DNA of 64,000 nt from assembly GCA_035601835.1 (NCBI GenBank), contig DATNNM010000011.1:1-64000 (forward strand), written 5' to 3'. The notes under the pieces are model-generated. The model did not search any database. It was not told where the DNA came from and saw only the letters and a program-made list of their open reading frames with translations. A program made the translations under genes and the position numbers. Of the stretch, positions 1-7,934 are shown in pieces; the first letter of the stretch is position 1; each line of letters begins with the position of its first letter. The DNA comes from Candidatus Tumulicola sp. (GTDB lineage Bacteria; Vulcanimicrobiota; Vulcanimicrobiia; Eremiobacterales; Eremiobacteraceae).

Positions 1-1062
1 CAGCGTCATCTGTTGCAAACGGACTCTGCTCGCGCGCACTACGTCGTCTGCAATGCCGACGAATCCGAGCCCGGCACCTTCAAGGACCGCATCCTCATGG
101 AAGGCGATCCCTTCGCTGTTCTTGAAGGCATGACGATTGCCGGCTTCGTGACCGGAGCGCGGCAAGGTTATATCTACCTGCGCGGAGAATACCCGCTGGC
201 GGCCGAGCGGATGCGACTCGCCATCGAGTCGGCCAATGAAAACGGGTTCCTCGGCGACAACATTCTTGGCGGCGGCCTGCAATTCAACATTGAAATTCGC
301 CGGGGCGCCGGAGCGTATATCTGCGGTGAAGAGACCGCATTGTTCAACTCGATTGAGGGCTATCGCGGCGAACCGCGCAACAAGCCGCCTTTCCCGGTGC
401 AGCGCGGCCTTTTCGGCAAGCCGACCATCGTGAACAACGTCGAGACGCTGGTCAACGCGCTCGACATCGTGCTTGAGGGGGCGCAAGCATTCCGCTCGTT
501 CGGCACGCCTGAATCCTCGGGCACGAGATTGTTTTGCGTTTCCGGCGACGTCGCGCGCCCCGGGCTCTATGAAGCGGAATTCGGGATCACGCTGCGGCGC
601 CTCATCGAATCGGCCGGCGGCGTGCGCGGCCGTTCCGTGCAAGCCGTGCTCTTGGGCGGCGCCGCCGGCACGTTCCTGAAGCCCGACGAACTCGACATGT
701 CCTTGAGCTTCGAAGGCGCGCGTGCGGCGCACGCCACGCTCGGTTCGGGCGTCGTCGTCGTTTTCAACGAAAGCGCTGACCTGCGAAAAGCGGTGCTGCG
801 GATCGCCAAGTTCTTCCGCGATGAGTCCTGCGGGCAATGCGTGCCGTGCCGCGTCGGGACCGTGCGGCAAGAAGAGTTGTTGCATCGGCTTGCTGCGGGC
901 GGGACTCCGAGCTCCGCTCGGGACGGCGCATTGGGACTGCTTGGGGAGATCGGGCAAGTCATGCGCGACGCTTCGATCTGCGGTCTGGGCCAGACGGCGT
1001 CGAGCGCTGTCGAGTCGGCGCTCGCGAAGTTCGCGTTGTTCGATGGTACCGCGCGCAGATGA
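1..1062 (+). CDS. NADH-binding diaphorase subunit (NuoF/FdsB/HoxF family), 5' truncated by window edge
   Basis: The reading frame is open from base 1, so the N-terminus lies outside the window. The family's FMN/NADH-binding core is present: VVCNADESEPGTFKDR near the start and GAGAYICGEETAL around 310-350. The C-terminal 4Fe-4S motif CGQCVPCR is at about 829-852, with the fourth cysteine in ICGLG near 976-990. The family passes electrons from an Fe-S chain to FMN and NAD+. The stop overlaps the next gene's ATG (ATGA at 1059-1062), so the two are translationally coupled. The partner resembles the N-terminus of formate dehydrogenase alpha, so I read this as the NAD-reducing subunit of a soluble formate dehydrogenase (FdsB type). 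A NuoF of respiratory complex I or a HoxF of a hydrogenase cannot be excluded without the upstream genes. Confidence 0.88.
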   Translation, partial: QRHLLQTDSARAHYVVCNADESEPGTFKDRILMEGDPFAVLEGMTIAGFVTGARQGYIYLRGEYPLAAERMRLAIESANENGFLGDNILGGGLQFNIEIRRGAGAYICGEETALFNSIEGYRGEPRNKPPFPVQRGLFGKPTIVNNVETLVNALDIVLEGAQAFRSFGTPESSGTRLFCVSGDVARPGLYEAEFGITLRRLIESAGGVRGRSVQAVLLGGAAGTFLKPDELDMSLSFEGARAAHATLGSGVVVVFNESADLRKAVLRIAKFFRDESCGQCVPCRVGTVRQEELLHRLAAGGTPSSARDGALGLLGEIGQVMRDASICGLGQTASSAVESALAKFALFDGTARR

Positions 1063-1937
1063 GCGCCGTCGACGTCACCTTCGAAATCGACGGCGCCCCA
1101 GTCACCGTGCCGCACGGATCGACGATCCTTGAAGCCTGCCGCGCCAGCGGCATCGACACCCCGACGTTGTGCTACCTCGAGAGTCTCACGCCGGTCAACG
1201 CGTGCCGCGTGTGCGTCGTCGAGCTCGAAGGGTCGAGGACGCTCGTCCCGGCGTGCTCGCGCAAGGCCGAGAACGGGATGAAGGTCCGCACCGACAGCGA
1301 GCGCGTGCGCACAAGCCGTAAAATGGTGCTGGAATTCCTGGCTTCGTCGGTCGACGTCTCGCTAGCGGGCGATATGCAGCGATACGTGCGACGCTACGCC
1401 GCAAAACCAGAGCGCTATGGGGAACGGGTGCGCACGACCGCGCAGCCGGTCACCGTGGACAACGAACTCTACGTGCGCGACTACGCCAAGTGCATCTTGT
1501 GCTATAAGTGCGTCGAAGCGTGCGGCACGGACGCGCAAAACACGTTTGCGATCGCGGTCGCAGGGCGCGGCTTCGACGCGCATATCTCGACCGAGTACGC
1601 GCGACCGTTGCCGGACTCCGCGTGCGTGTATTGCGGCAACTGCATCGGTGTCTGCCCGACCGGCGCGTTGATGTTCACGACCGAGCACGAGATGCGAAAG
1701 GCCGGCCAGTGGGATGAAGCGCGCCAGGAGAAAACCGACACGGTCTGCGCTTACTGCGGCGTGGGCTGCGTCCTGACCGTGCACGCGCAAGACGGCGAGA
1801 TCGTCAAAGTGACGTCACCGACCGACAACGACGTGACGAGCGGTCACCTATGCATCAAGGGGCGTTTTGGCTGGCGATTCGTCCAGCCGCGCGGCGATAC
1901 GACTCCAGATCCGCGTCCGAAAAAAGAACGAACGTGA
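1059..1937 (+). CDS. FdhA/NuoG-like iron-sulfur protein lacking the molybdopterin catalytic domain
   Basis: The 292-residue product starts at the ATG overlapping the upstream stop. In order it has a 2Fe-2S ferredoxin domain (cysteines in TLCYL, NACRVC, VPAC), a linker, two 4Fe-4S motifs (CILCYKCVEAC and CVYCGNCIGVCP), and the opening of the molybdopterin oxidoreductase domain (CAYCGVGC, then LCIKGRFGWRFV). FdhA proteins continue for several hundred residues of catalytic domain. Here the protein ends about 19 residues later with an unrelated basic tail. The place where NuoG/FdhA proteins usually carry a His-Cys3 cluster (HPxDCxxC) reads SVDVSLAGD, with no ligands. The 3' end overlaps the convergent macrodomain gene by 83 bp. 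It is either a truncated FdhA or a free-standing electron-transfer subunit. Confidence 0.8.
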   Translation: MSAVDVTFEIDGAPVTVPHGSTILEACRASGIDTPTLCYLESLTPVNACRVCVVELEGSRTLVPACSRKAENGMKVRTDSERVRTSRKMVLEFLASSVDVSLAGDMQRYVRRYAAKPERYGERVRTTAQPVTVDNELYVRDYAKCILCYKCVEACGTDAQNTFAIAVAGRGFDAHISTEYARPLPDSACVYCGNCIGVCPTGALMFTTEHEMRKAGQWDEARQEKTDTVCAYCGVGCVLTVHAQDGEIVKVTSPTDNDVTSGHLCIKGRFGWRFVQPRGDTTPDPRPKKERT

Positions 1938-2391
1938 CACGCTCGATCGAGCTGCCGGAACGCAGGTGATCCGCCACTGTGCGCAGCGCGATCGCGGCCG
2001 CTTCGTCGATCGGATACCGGTACGCGCCTGTTCCCAACGAGGGGAAGGCGATCGACTGCAAGCCTCGTTCCTCGGCGATGCTCAAGGCCATTGCATAGGC
2101 TGAAGCGAGCAGCAGAGCATCTTTGGGAAGCCCCGAGTACACCGGCGCGACGGCGTGGATGACGTAACGGGCCTTCAGGTCTCCAGCGCCGGTCGCGACC
2201 GCGCCGCCGGTTGGGCATCCGCCGATCGCGCTGCATTCTTGCGTGATCGATGGTCCTCCGATGCGATGGATCGCGCCGTCGACACCCCCGCCGCCGGCTA
2301 GCCGCGAATTAGCGGCGTTCACGATGGCATCGGCTGTCACGTCCGTGATGTCGCCTCGCACGAACTCGATGCCGGCATTCCCGATCTTCAT
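1855..2391 (-). CDS. Macrodomain protein (ADP-ribose/O-acetyl-ADP-ribose binding)
   Basis: The 178-residue protein is a single macrodomain. It has the GDIT motif (13-16), the VNAAN ribose-binding motif (24-28), the glycine-rich GGGGVDGAIH loop (33-42) and the LGTGAYRYP phosphate loop. These residues bind ADP-ribose, and many bacterial members hydrolyse O-acetyl-ADP-ribose or remove ADP-ribose from targets. I chose the ATG at 2391 because homology begins there; an in-frame upstream start at 2454 would add 21 unconserved residues. Its last residues lie antisense to the 3' end of the truncated FdhA-like gene. No partner such as a DarT toxin is visible, so a housekeeping role is more likely than an antitoxin role. 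Confidence 0.85.
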   Translation of the reverse strand: MKIGNAGIEFVRGDITDVTADAIVNAANSRLAGGGGVDGAIHRIGGPSITQECSAIGGCPTGGAVATGAGDLKARYVIHAVAPVYSGLPKDALLLASAYAMALSIAEERGLQSIAFPSLGTGAYRYPIDEAAAIALRTVADHLRSGSSIERVTFVLFSDADLESYRRAAGRIASQNAP

Positions 2392-2471
2392 CTCTTGCAC
2401 AGGTGTTCGCTTGAGCCGGCTCAAGCCCCGCGCGGCGGTTGACCAAAGCCGCAACCGGGTATACTACACGC

Positions 2472-2960
2472 ATGAAAAGATTAACATTGCTCTGCGCCGT
2501 TGTCGCCTGCATCGCCACGCAGGGCCTCGGCATGTTGACCGCCCGAGCCGACACGGATCCGCCGAAAAGTTGGCAAGAAGTGCGCGCGCTGATCGCGCGA
2601 TTCGTGGATGCGCAAAACGCACACAATCTCGACGTCACCGGTGCGCTTTTGTGGAACTCGCCCGACTTCCAAATGCAAGTACCGGACGCGCTCATCCGCG
2701 GACACGATGAAGCGGTGACCCGCTTCAATGCTCTGTACCAAGGCATGTGGCGTCTTTCGCCCGACTATTCCGGCCTCGACATCAAGATCATCAGCCCCGG
2801 ACGCGCCCAGTTCACCGTTCCGGTCGAATTCAAGACCGGTGAGGCAAACGGCGATCCGATCACCACACAGTCGATCCTGCAGGCAAGCGCCATACGCACC
2901 GGCGATGGGTGGCGTATCGCGAGCATCATGCCCCAACCGCCTCCTGTAACCACCAGATAG
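2472..2960 (+). CDS. Secreted NTF2-like (SnoaL/DUF4440-type) protein
   Basis: The 162-residue protein starts at ATG 2472 with a signal peptide (MKRLTLL, a hydrophobic stretch, then an Ala-rich cleavage region ending near TARA). The mature part looks like a cystatin-like NTF2 fold: a helix with IARFVDAQNAHNLD, then strands ending in GDGWRIASIMPQPP, as in the SnoaL/DUF4440 families. Such proteins bind small molecules or act as enzymes, but no active site can be named here. It stands alone between the divergently placed macrodomain gene and egtD. The fold is inferred from pattern only. Confidence 0.6.
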   Translation: MKRLTLLCAVVACIATQGLGMLTARADTDPPKSWQEVRALIARFVDAQNAHNLDVTGALLWNSPDFQMQVPDALIRGHDEAVTRFNALYQGMWRLSPDYSGLDIKIISPGRAQFTVPVEFKTGEANGDPITTQSILQASAIRTGDGWRIASIMPQPPPVTTR

Positions 2961-2988
2961 AAACCACGTCCCGGGAGCGGCGGGGTCC

Positions 2989-3948
2989 ATGCAGGGAGGG
3001 CGTAAACCAGCCGCGATGAGCTTTGCGGACGAGGTCAAAGCCGGGCTGACAGCCCGGCCGAAGACCCTTCCGACCAAATACCTGTACGATGACCTCGGCT
3101 CCGCACTGTTCGAGGTTATTTGCCGTTTGCCCGAATATTATCTCACCCGTGCCGAAGCGGCGATTCTGCAAAGCCATGCCCAAGAGATCATCGACGCCGT
3201 CGGAGGCACGATGGAGATCGTCGAGCTCGGCAGCGGCACGGCCGTCAAAACGCGGCTTCTCCTCGACGCAGCGCTGCGCCGCCAACCCACGTTGCGCTAC
3301 CGCCCGATCGACATCTCCGCATCTGCGGTCGAAGAGACCGTGGCCGCGCTCAATCATGAATACCCGAACATCACGGTCGACGCGCTGACGACCGACTACT
3401 TCGACGGGCTCACCAAGCTCTCGCCGAACGGCGTGGCCCGACGGCTCGTGTTGTTCCTCGGCTCCAACATCGGCAACTTCGAGCCGCCCGAAGCGCGCAA
3501 GACGATGCTCGCCGTGCGCCACGCGCTGCGACCAGGTGACACGTTGCTGGTCGGCGTCGACCTGCGCAAGGATCGCGAAATCGTCGAACGCGCTTACAAC
3601 GATACGCTCGGCGTCACCGCAGCGTTCAACAAGAATCTGCTGCTGCGCATCAATCGCGAACTTGGCGGGCATTTCGATCTTGCGGCCTGGTCGCACCGCG
3701 CCTGGTTCAATGACGCCGAAAGCCGCGTCGAGATGCACTTGACGAGCGACCGGAAACAAGAGATCGCGATCGACGCCGTCGGCGAGAGCTTTGCGTTTGA
3801 GAAGGGCGAGACGATCCATACGGAATCATCCTACAAGTATGTGCCGCAGCAGATCGAACGCCTGGCCCGCGACACCGGCTTCGAAGTCAGCCGCTCGTGG
3901 AACGACTCCGCCGACAACTTCAGCAGCAATCTCCTGCGCGCCGTCTAA
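2989..3948 (+). CDS. egtD: L-histidine N-alpha-methyltransferase (EgtD family)
   Basis: The 319-residue length fits the family. EgtD trimethylates histidine to hercynine, the first step of ergothioneine synthesis, using S-adenosylmethionine. The SAM motif ELGSGTAVKT is at about residues 79-88. The family signatures LPTKYLYDDLGSALFE, LPEYYLTRAEAAIL and FLGSNIGNFEP are all present, as is the C-terminal ESSYKY region. The ATG at 2989 has a purine-rich GGGAGCGG upstream; an alternative ATG lies at 3016. No egtB, egtC or egtE is adjacent, so ergothioneine synthesis would need an unlinked EgtB. A paralogue methylating another amino acid is possible but less likely given the strong match. Confidence 0.88.
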   Translation: MQGGRKPAAMSFADEVKAGLTARPKTLPTKYLYDDLGSALFEVICRLPEYYLTRAEAAILQSHAQEIIDAVGGTMEIVELGSGTAVKTRLLLDAALRRQPTLRYRPIDISASAVEETVAALNHEYPNITVDALTTDYFDGLTKLSPNGVARRLVLFLGSNIGNFEPPEARKTMLAVRHALRPGDTLLVGVDLRKDREIVERAYNDTLGVTAAFNKNLLLRINRELGGHFDLAAWSHRAWFNDAESRVEMHLTSDRKQEIAIDAVGESFAFEKGETIHTESSYKYVPQQIERLARDTGFEVSRSWNDSADNFSSNLLRAV

Positions 3949-4380
3949 CTACCCGACGCAACAGGGATCTTCGTCGCCTGCCGAGCAGCACGACGTCGAA
4001 TCGTCGTTCCGTTCTTCCGTGTCGGCGTGGACCGTATAGATCTCCCAGCGCCGGCCTTCCGGGTCTGTCGCCCAAACCTTGGTCTGATTCGCGTAGCAGC
4101 AGGTCTCCTCGCGCTCAACCGACGTCGCGAGGCCCGCGGCTGAGAGACGGTCGAGCGCACGATCGACCTCATCCGTCGACTCGACGAATATCCCGTAGTG
4201 CACGTCATGGCCCGGTGCGACGGTCTTGCTCAGGTCCAGAGCCAACTCGAGTCCAGGGTTCTCGGTCACGAAGAGCGCGTAATCATCCAGAACCTTCGCC
4301 GGCGTCGCATTGAGCAGCGTCGCGTAAAACGCGACGCTCTTGGGGATGTCCTTCGTCGCCAAGTTGAGATGGGTTTTCAT
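3949..4380 (-). CDS. arsI: ArsI/CadI-type VOC metalloenzyme (organoarsenical C-As lyase family)
   Basis: The 143-residue vicinal-oxygen-chelate protein carries the residues expected of ArsI: candidate Fe(II) ligands H4, H61 and E113, and a vicinal cysteine pair C94-C95 that would bind the trivalent organoarsenical. ArsI cleaves the carbon-arsenic bond of compounds such as methylarsenite using oxygen. The tail is cysteine rich (CC at 131-132 and 140-141), a metal-binding ending often seen in this family. Its ATG overlaps the stop of the upstream arsR by four bases (ATGA), so the two form one operon. CadI-like cadmium-induced proteins share the fold; the CC pair favours arsenic. Confidence 0.85.
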   Translation of the reverse strand: MKTHLNLATKDIPKSVAFYATLLNATPAKVLDDYALFVTENPGLELALDLSKTVAPGHDVHYGIFVESTDEVDRALDRLSAAGLATSVEREETCCYANQTKVWATDPEGRRWEIYTVHADTEERNDDSTSCCSAGDEDPCCVG

Positions 4381-4709
4381 GCTGCCACTCCGATCCGAAA
4401 CGCCGATGCCAGCGCATCCTCCAGCCTCTTGCGCGCTCCGCGCGTGAGCCGGTAGTAGACCCAAGTCCCCCGGCGTTCGCAATCCACCAAGCCGGCTTCA
4501 CGCAGCAATCGCAAATGATACGAGACGGTCGGCTGATTCAACGGAAGCGCGTCCGTACAGTCGCAGACACAGACCTCACACTCGGCGCGCGACAACATCG
4601 CCAGTATCTTGAGACGATACGGGTCGGCGACCGCACGCAGCAGGTCCGCCTGCTCTTCAAAGCTCTCGCGCACCTGCGGTGCCCGAGGGCAACTTCGTTG
4701 CATCGACAT
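4377..4709 (-). CDS. arsR: ArsR-family metalloregulatory repressor
   Basis: The 110-residue winged-helix repressor has a cysteine cluster ECEVCVCDC just before the recognition helix (LNQPTVSYHLRLLREAGLV), the usual placement of As(III)/metal ligands in ArsR proteins. It likely represses its own operon and is released by trivalent arsenic or antimony. The start is ATG 4709, with a second ATG two codons later. The upstream region holds a near-consensus promoter and an inverted repeat, annotated separately. It is coupled to arsI by an ATGA overlap. Confidence 0.9.
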   Translation of the reverse strand: MSMQRSCPRAPQVRESFEEQADLLRAVADPYRLKILAMLSRAECEVCVCDCTDALPLNQPTVSYHLRLLREAGLVDCERRGTWVYYRLTRGARKRLEDALASAFRIGVAA

Positions 4710-4715
4710 ATTTCG

Positions 4716-4746
4716 ATATTACCCGTTTTATCGACAGATGTCAATA
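4716..4746 (-). promoter_or_regulatory. arsR-arsI promoter with overlapping ArsR operator
   Basis: On the minus strand TTGACA (4744-4739) and TAATAT (4721-4716) are separated by exactly 17 bp, a near-consensus sigma-70 promoter. An 18-bp inverted repeat TATCGACAGATGTCAATA (4729-4746, plus strand) has 8-bp half-sites matching at 7 of 8 positions. It covers the -35 box and part of the spacer. This is a typical ArsR operator position, blocking RNA polymerase until metal binds the repressor. Confidence 0.8.
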
Positions 4747-4769
4747 TAGTCAGGGAAGGCGATGAAAGG

Positions 4770-5396
4770 TCAGGCGATCGCGAGGTGGCGGCGGTAGCGG
4801 CGCTCCGCGAGGCGCAGCGCGAAATCGGCGGCGAGCGCCAATGCAGCGGACATGAGCGCCCCGGCGACCGCTTTGTCCGGATTGTCGCTTTGGATCCCGC
4901 CGAGCACGAGCGTTCCCAGCCCACCCGCATTGATCCACGCCGCCACATTCGCGATGCCGATGATGGAGATGATCGCCACGCGCACGCCGCCCAGCGCCAC
5001 GGGCATCGCCAGCGGCCGCTCCACGGACCAGAAGACTTGCCACGCGCTCATGCCCATGCCGCGCGCCGCTTCGATGACGGCGCGATCCACGCCGTCGAGG
5101 CCGGTTGCGATGTTGCGGACCAAGATCATTTGCGCGTAGGCGGCCAAGGCGGTCAGCGCGGTCCGAAAACCAAGCCCTTCGAGCGGGATGAGCAGCGCGA
5201 GCAGCGCCAAGCTCGGGATCGTGTAGATGACGCCCAGCACGCCGTACACCGGCAGGCGCAGCCAGCGCCGCCGCGCGACCAAAACGCCGAGCGGGATGGC
5301 GATGATCAAAGCCACCCCGAGCGCCGCGAACGAAAGCACGAGATGCTGTCCGAGCGCGCGCGCCACGACGTCGAAGTGCGAAACGAGATAGTGCAT
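4770..5396 (-). CDS. Osmoprotectant (glycine betaine/choline-type) ABC transporter permease, second copy
   Basis: The 208-residue inner-membrane protein has about five hydrophobic segments and the binding-protein-dependent permease loop AARGMGMSAWQVFWSVERPLAMP (EAA motif), with YTIPSLALLALLIP upstream, as in OpuCB/OpuCD and YehW/YehY. It starts at ATG 5396, one base after the ATPase gene's stop, and is the last gene of the minus-strand run. A heterodimeric permease with the gene at 7284 would complete an OpuC-type importer. The substrate is not readable from sequence. Confidence 0.88.
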   Translation of the reverse strand: MHYLVSHFDVVARALGQHLVLSFAALGVALIIAIPLGVLVARRRWLRLPVYGVLGVIYTIPSLALLALLIPLEGLGFRTALTALAAYAQMILVRNIATGLDGVDRAVIEAARGMGMSAWQVFWSVERPLAMPVALGGVRVAIISIIGIANVAAWINAGGLGTLVLGGIQSDNPDKAVAGALMSAALALAADFALRLAERRYRRHLAIA

Positions 5397-5397
5397 G

Positions 5398-6366
5398 CTA
5401 CTTCGTCGCCGGCCGCGCGGCGCGGCGCAAATCGGCAAGCGTGATGGTGCCCAGCGGCGCACCTGCGGCATCGACCACTTGCAGCGAATCGACGCCGGCG
5501 CTGACCATCGTCGCCAACGCGTCGCGCAGCGTGCGACCGGCGAGGATCTTATAGCCGGAGGAGGCGCCGTCCGAGGCGGCGCCCATCGCGCGCTCCACCG
5601 GCATGAGGCTGAAGCGCCGCAGCACGTCATCGGCGTTGACCAACGCTCCGACGAACACATTGGCCGGTCCAGTCAGAACTTCGAGAGGCGTGCCGGCCTG
5701 TTCGATGCGGCCCGCGCGCATCACGATCAAGAGGTCCGCCAGCTTGAGGGCTTCTTCGACGTCATGCGTCACGAAGAGCACCGTCTTGTGCAAGCGTGCT
5801 TGGAGCGCGCATAGTTCGTCCTGCAAGCGCTCGCGCTCGATCGCGTCGATCGCACCGAACGGCTCGTCCATCAACAGGATGGCTGGGTCCACCGCAAGCG
5901 CGCGCGCCAGACCCACGCGCTGCTGCTGTCCACCTGAGAGCTGCGCCGGATAGCGGGCGCGGTACTGGTTCGGCTCCAAGTGGACGAGCGCCAGCAACTC
6001 GTCGACGCGCTGAGCGGTGCGCAGCGCATCCCATCCGACAAGAGAAGGCACCACGCCGATATTCTCCGCGACCGTCATGTGCGGAAACAGGCCGACCTGT
6101 TGGATCACGTAGCCGATGCCTCGGCGCAGGAGCACGGGATCGACGGCCAGCGCGTCCTGTCCGTCGACCAGCACGCGGCCCGACGTCGGCTCGTACAACC
6201 GGTTCACCGTCTTGAGCAGCGTGGTCTTGCCGCATCCCGAGGGGCCGACGATGACGGCGAAGGCGCCGTGGGGAATCTCGAGCGAGACGTCGTCCACGGC
6301 GCGCGTCCCGTCCTCGTACTCCTTGACGACGTGTTCGAAAACGATCGCCGGCTGGGACTGTGCCAT
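5398..6366 (-). CDS. Osmoprotectant ABC transporter ATP-binding protein with C-terminal CBS motif
   Basis: The 322-residue ATPase has Walker A GPSGCGKTT (41-49), the Q-loop, the signature LSGGQQQR, Walker B LLMDEP and the H-loop THD. A C-terminal CBS motif begins around YKILAGRTLRDAL. ATPases of the OpuA/OpuC/ProV group use CBS modules to sense ionic strength or nucleotides. Only one CBS motif is obvious here, fewer than the usual pair. It lies between the substrate-binding protein gene and the terminal permease gene, so it energises that importer. Confidence 0.9.
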   Translation of the reverse strand: MAQSQPAIVFEHVVKEYEDGTRAVDDVSLEIPHGAFAVIVGPSGCGKTTLLKTVNRLYEPTSGRVLVDGQDALAVDPVLLRRGIGYVIQQVGLFPHMTVAENIGVVPSLVGWDALRTAQRVDELLALVHLEPNQYRARYPAQLSGGQQQRVGLARALAVDPAILLMDEPFGAIDAIERERLQDELCALQARLHKTVLFVTHDVEEALKLADLLIVMRAGRIEQAGTPLEVLTGPANVFVGALVNADDVLRRFSLMPVERAMGAASDGASSGYKILAGRTLRDALATMVSAGVDSLQVVDAAGAPLGTITLADLRRAARPATK

Positions 6367-7287
6367 CTAGGTCGAGACGAGCCGGGCTTTCGATCGGTTC
6401 AGGAAGTCGGCGGCGACGTCGGCCGGCTCTTCCTTGTTGCCGTCCACGCGCCAATTCAAATGGCGCATGACCGAGTCGGTGAGCAGCGGCGCCAGACGGT
6501 TCAGAGTCGGCGCAAGCTTAGGAAACCGCGTCAGTGCGTCTTCACGCACCACCGGCGCCACCGGATACGGCGGGAAGAAGTGTTTGTCATCGTCCAGGAC
6601 GACCAGATGGTCGGCGTCGATCTGCCCGTCGGTGCCGAACGCCAGCACGACGTCGACATCGCCGTTGAGCAGCGCTTTATATTTCAATCCGATGTCCACC
6701 GTCTGCACGCTTTTGAACGCAAAGCCGCCGTACGCGCGCTGCAGGCCCGGCAAACCATCCGGCCGCTCGATGAACTCGTGGACCGCGCCCAAGCGCAGTT
6801 GTGGCGCAAGGCGCGAGCAATCCGTAAGCGTGCGCAGCGCGTACTTCGCGGAGACGGCTTGCGTGGTCGCCAAGGCCTGAGTATCGTTCATCGGCGCCGC
6901 GTCGAGCCACGTGAGTTTGAAGCGGCGTTCGTATTCGCTCTTCACGAGATCGAAGACCGCCTTACGGTCGTGCAACGGCGCGCGCTTCAAAACGACGAGC
7001 AGCGCGGTGCCCGTATACTCGGGATAGAGATCGATCTCGCCGCGCGCCAGTGCGCCCATGGCGATCTGCGTGCTTCCCAAGTTCAACTTGCGCTCGACGG
7101 GCATCCCGCCCGACTCGAGCAGCCTCGCGTACAGCTCGCCCAGGATCAGCTCCTCGGTGAAATTCTTCGATCCGATCTTCACGGCAGGTCCGCCGGTGTT
7201 ACCCGTTCGGCTCGAGCACGCCGGCAGCAGCGCCAAGCCGGCCATCGTCGCGAGCGCCTCGCGGCGTGAGATTTTCGAAAGCGTCAT
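6367..7287 (-). CDS. Osmoprotectant ABC transporter substrate-binding lipoprotein (OpuCC/OsmX family)
   Basis: The 306-residue exported protein has a twin-arginine-like start (SRREAL), a hydrophobic core and a lipobox LPAC, followed by the family's opening VKIGSKNFTEELILGELYA. Other family signatures are LYPEYTGTAL and LVVLDDDKHFFPPYPVAPVVR. Family members bind glycine betaine, choline, carnitine or related compounds in an aromatic cage. It starts at ATG 7287, overlapping the end of the upstream permease gene by four bases, and ends just before the ATPase start. Confidence 0.9.
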   Translation of the reverse strand: MTLSKISRREALATMAGLALLPACSSRTGNTGGPAVKIGSKNFTEELILGELYARLLESGGMPVERKLNLGSTQIAMGALARGEIDLYPEYTGTALLVVLKRAPLHDRKAVFDLVKSEYERRFKLTWLDAAPMNDTQALATTQAVSAKYALRTLTDCSRLAPQLRLGAVHEFIERPDGLPGLQRAYGGFAFKSVQTVDIGLKYKALLNGDVDVVLAFGTDGQIDADHLVVLDDDKHFFPPYPVAPVVREDALTRFPKLAPTLNRLAPLLTDSVMRHLNWRVDGNKEEPADVAADFLNRSKARLVST

Positions 7288-7934
7288 GTTTGTTCTCGCA
7301 GGGATGGCGCAGAAAGCAAACGCCCTAATCCGGAAAAAAGGGCCTCGGCCGCGAGCGCGAGGAGCGCCACGCAGGCTGCGCCTAAGAGAAGTTCACCGCC
7401 GTTATCGTTTTCCAAACCGCCGACGATGAGATCGCCCAGCCCGCCGCCTCCGATGAACGCGGCTAAGGTCGCCGACGCGATGACCTCGACGGCGGCGGTG
7501 CGCAGGCCGGTCACGATCACCGGCGCGGCGAGCGGTGTTTCAACTCGACGCAGCACCTGCGCGGGACGCATGCCCATGCCCACCGCGGCCTCGATCGCGG
7601 CGCGGTCAACGGAACGGTACCCGATGTCGGTGTTGATGAGGATGGGCGGAATCGCAAGGAGCACCAATGCCACGAGCGCCGGCGCAAAACCAAGACCGAG
7701 CAGCGGCAGCATGAGCGCGAGCACGGCCAGACTCGGCACCGAACGCAGCGCCGTCACCACACCGATGATCGTCGCGCCTGCGCGATGTCGCGCGGTCCAT
7801 ACCCCGAGCGGGATGCACAACAGCGCCGCGACTCCGAGTGCCGCCGCGCTCAGTCCGAGATGCCTGCCGGCTCCGGCGGCTAGAGCGTGCTGATTAGCGA
7901 GCGCGTAGGACCAAGCTGCGGCGACCGGATTCAC
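7284..7934 (-). CDS. Osmoprotectant ABC transporter permease, first copy
   Basis: The 216-residue permease has about five membrane segments and the EAA loop AAVGMGMRPAQVLRRVETPLAAP, preceded by ALRSVPSLAVLALMLPLLGLG. It is paralogous to the permease at 4770-5396, which suggests a two-permease OpuCBD-like channel. I place the start at GTG 7934, which overlaps the upstream phosphoribosyltransferase stop (GTGA). The open frame continues to 8159, but the extra N-terminus is Arg/Gly-rich and is an antisense-free shadow of the upstream gene in another frame. Confidence 0.85.
   Translation of the reverse strand: MNPVAAAWSYALANQHALAAGAGRHLGLSAAALGVAALLCIPLGVWTARHRAGATIIGVVTALRSVPSLAVLALMLPLLGLGFAPALVALVLLAIPPILINTDIGYRSVDRAAIEAAVGMGMRPAQVLRRVETPLAAPVIVTGLRTAAVEVIASATLAAFIGGGGLGDLIVGGLENDNGGELLLGAACVALLALAAEALFSGLGRLLSAPSLREQT

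Noticed and set aside
1855-2391. Macrodomain gene as a DarG-type antitoxin
   Set aside because: No DarT-like toxin is adjacent, so the claim has no contextual support.
5980-7269. Long plus-strand open frame (429 codons) opposite the osmoprotectant genes
   Set aside because: It is antisense to clear ABC transporter genes and its product is Arg/His/Asp-rich with no motifs, a shadow of GC-rich codon usage.
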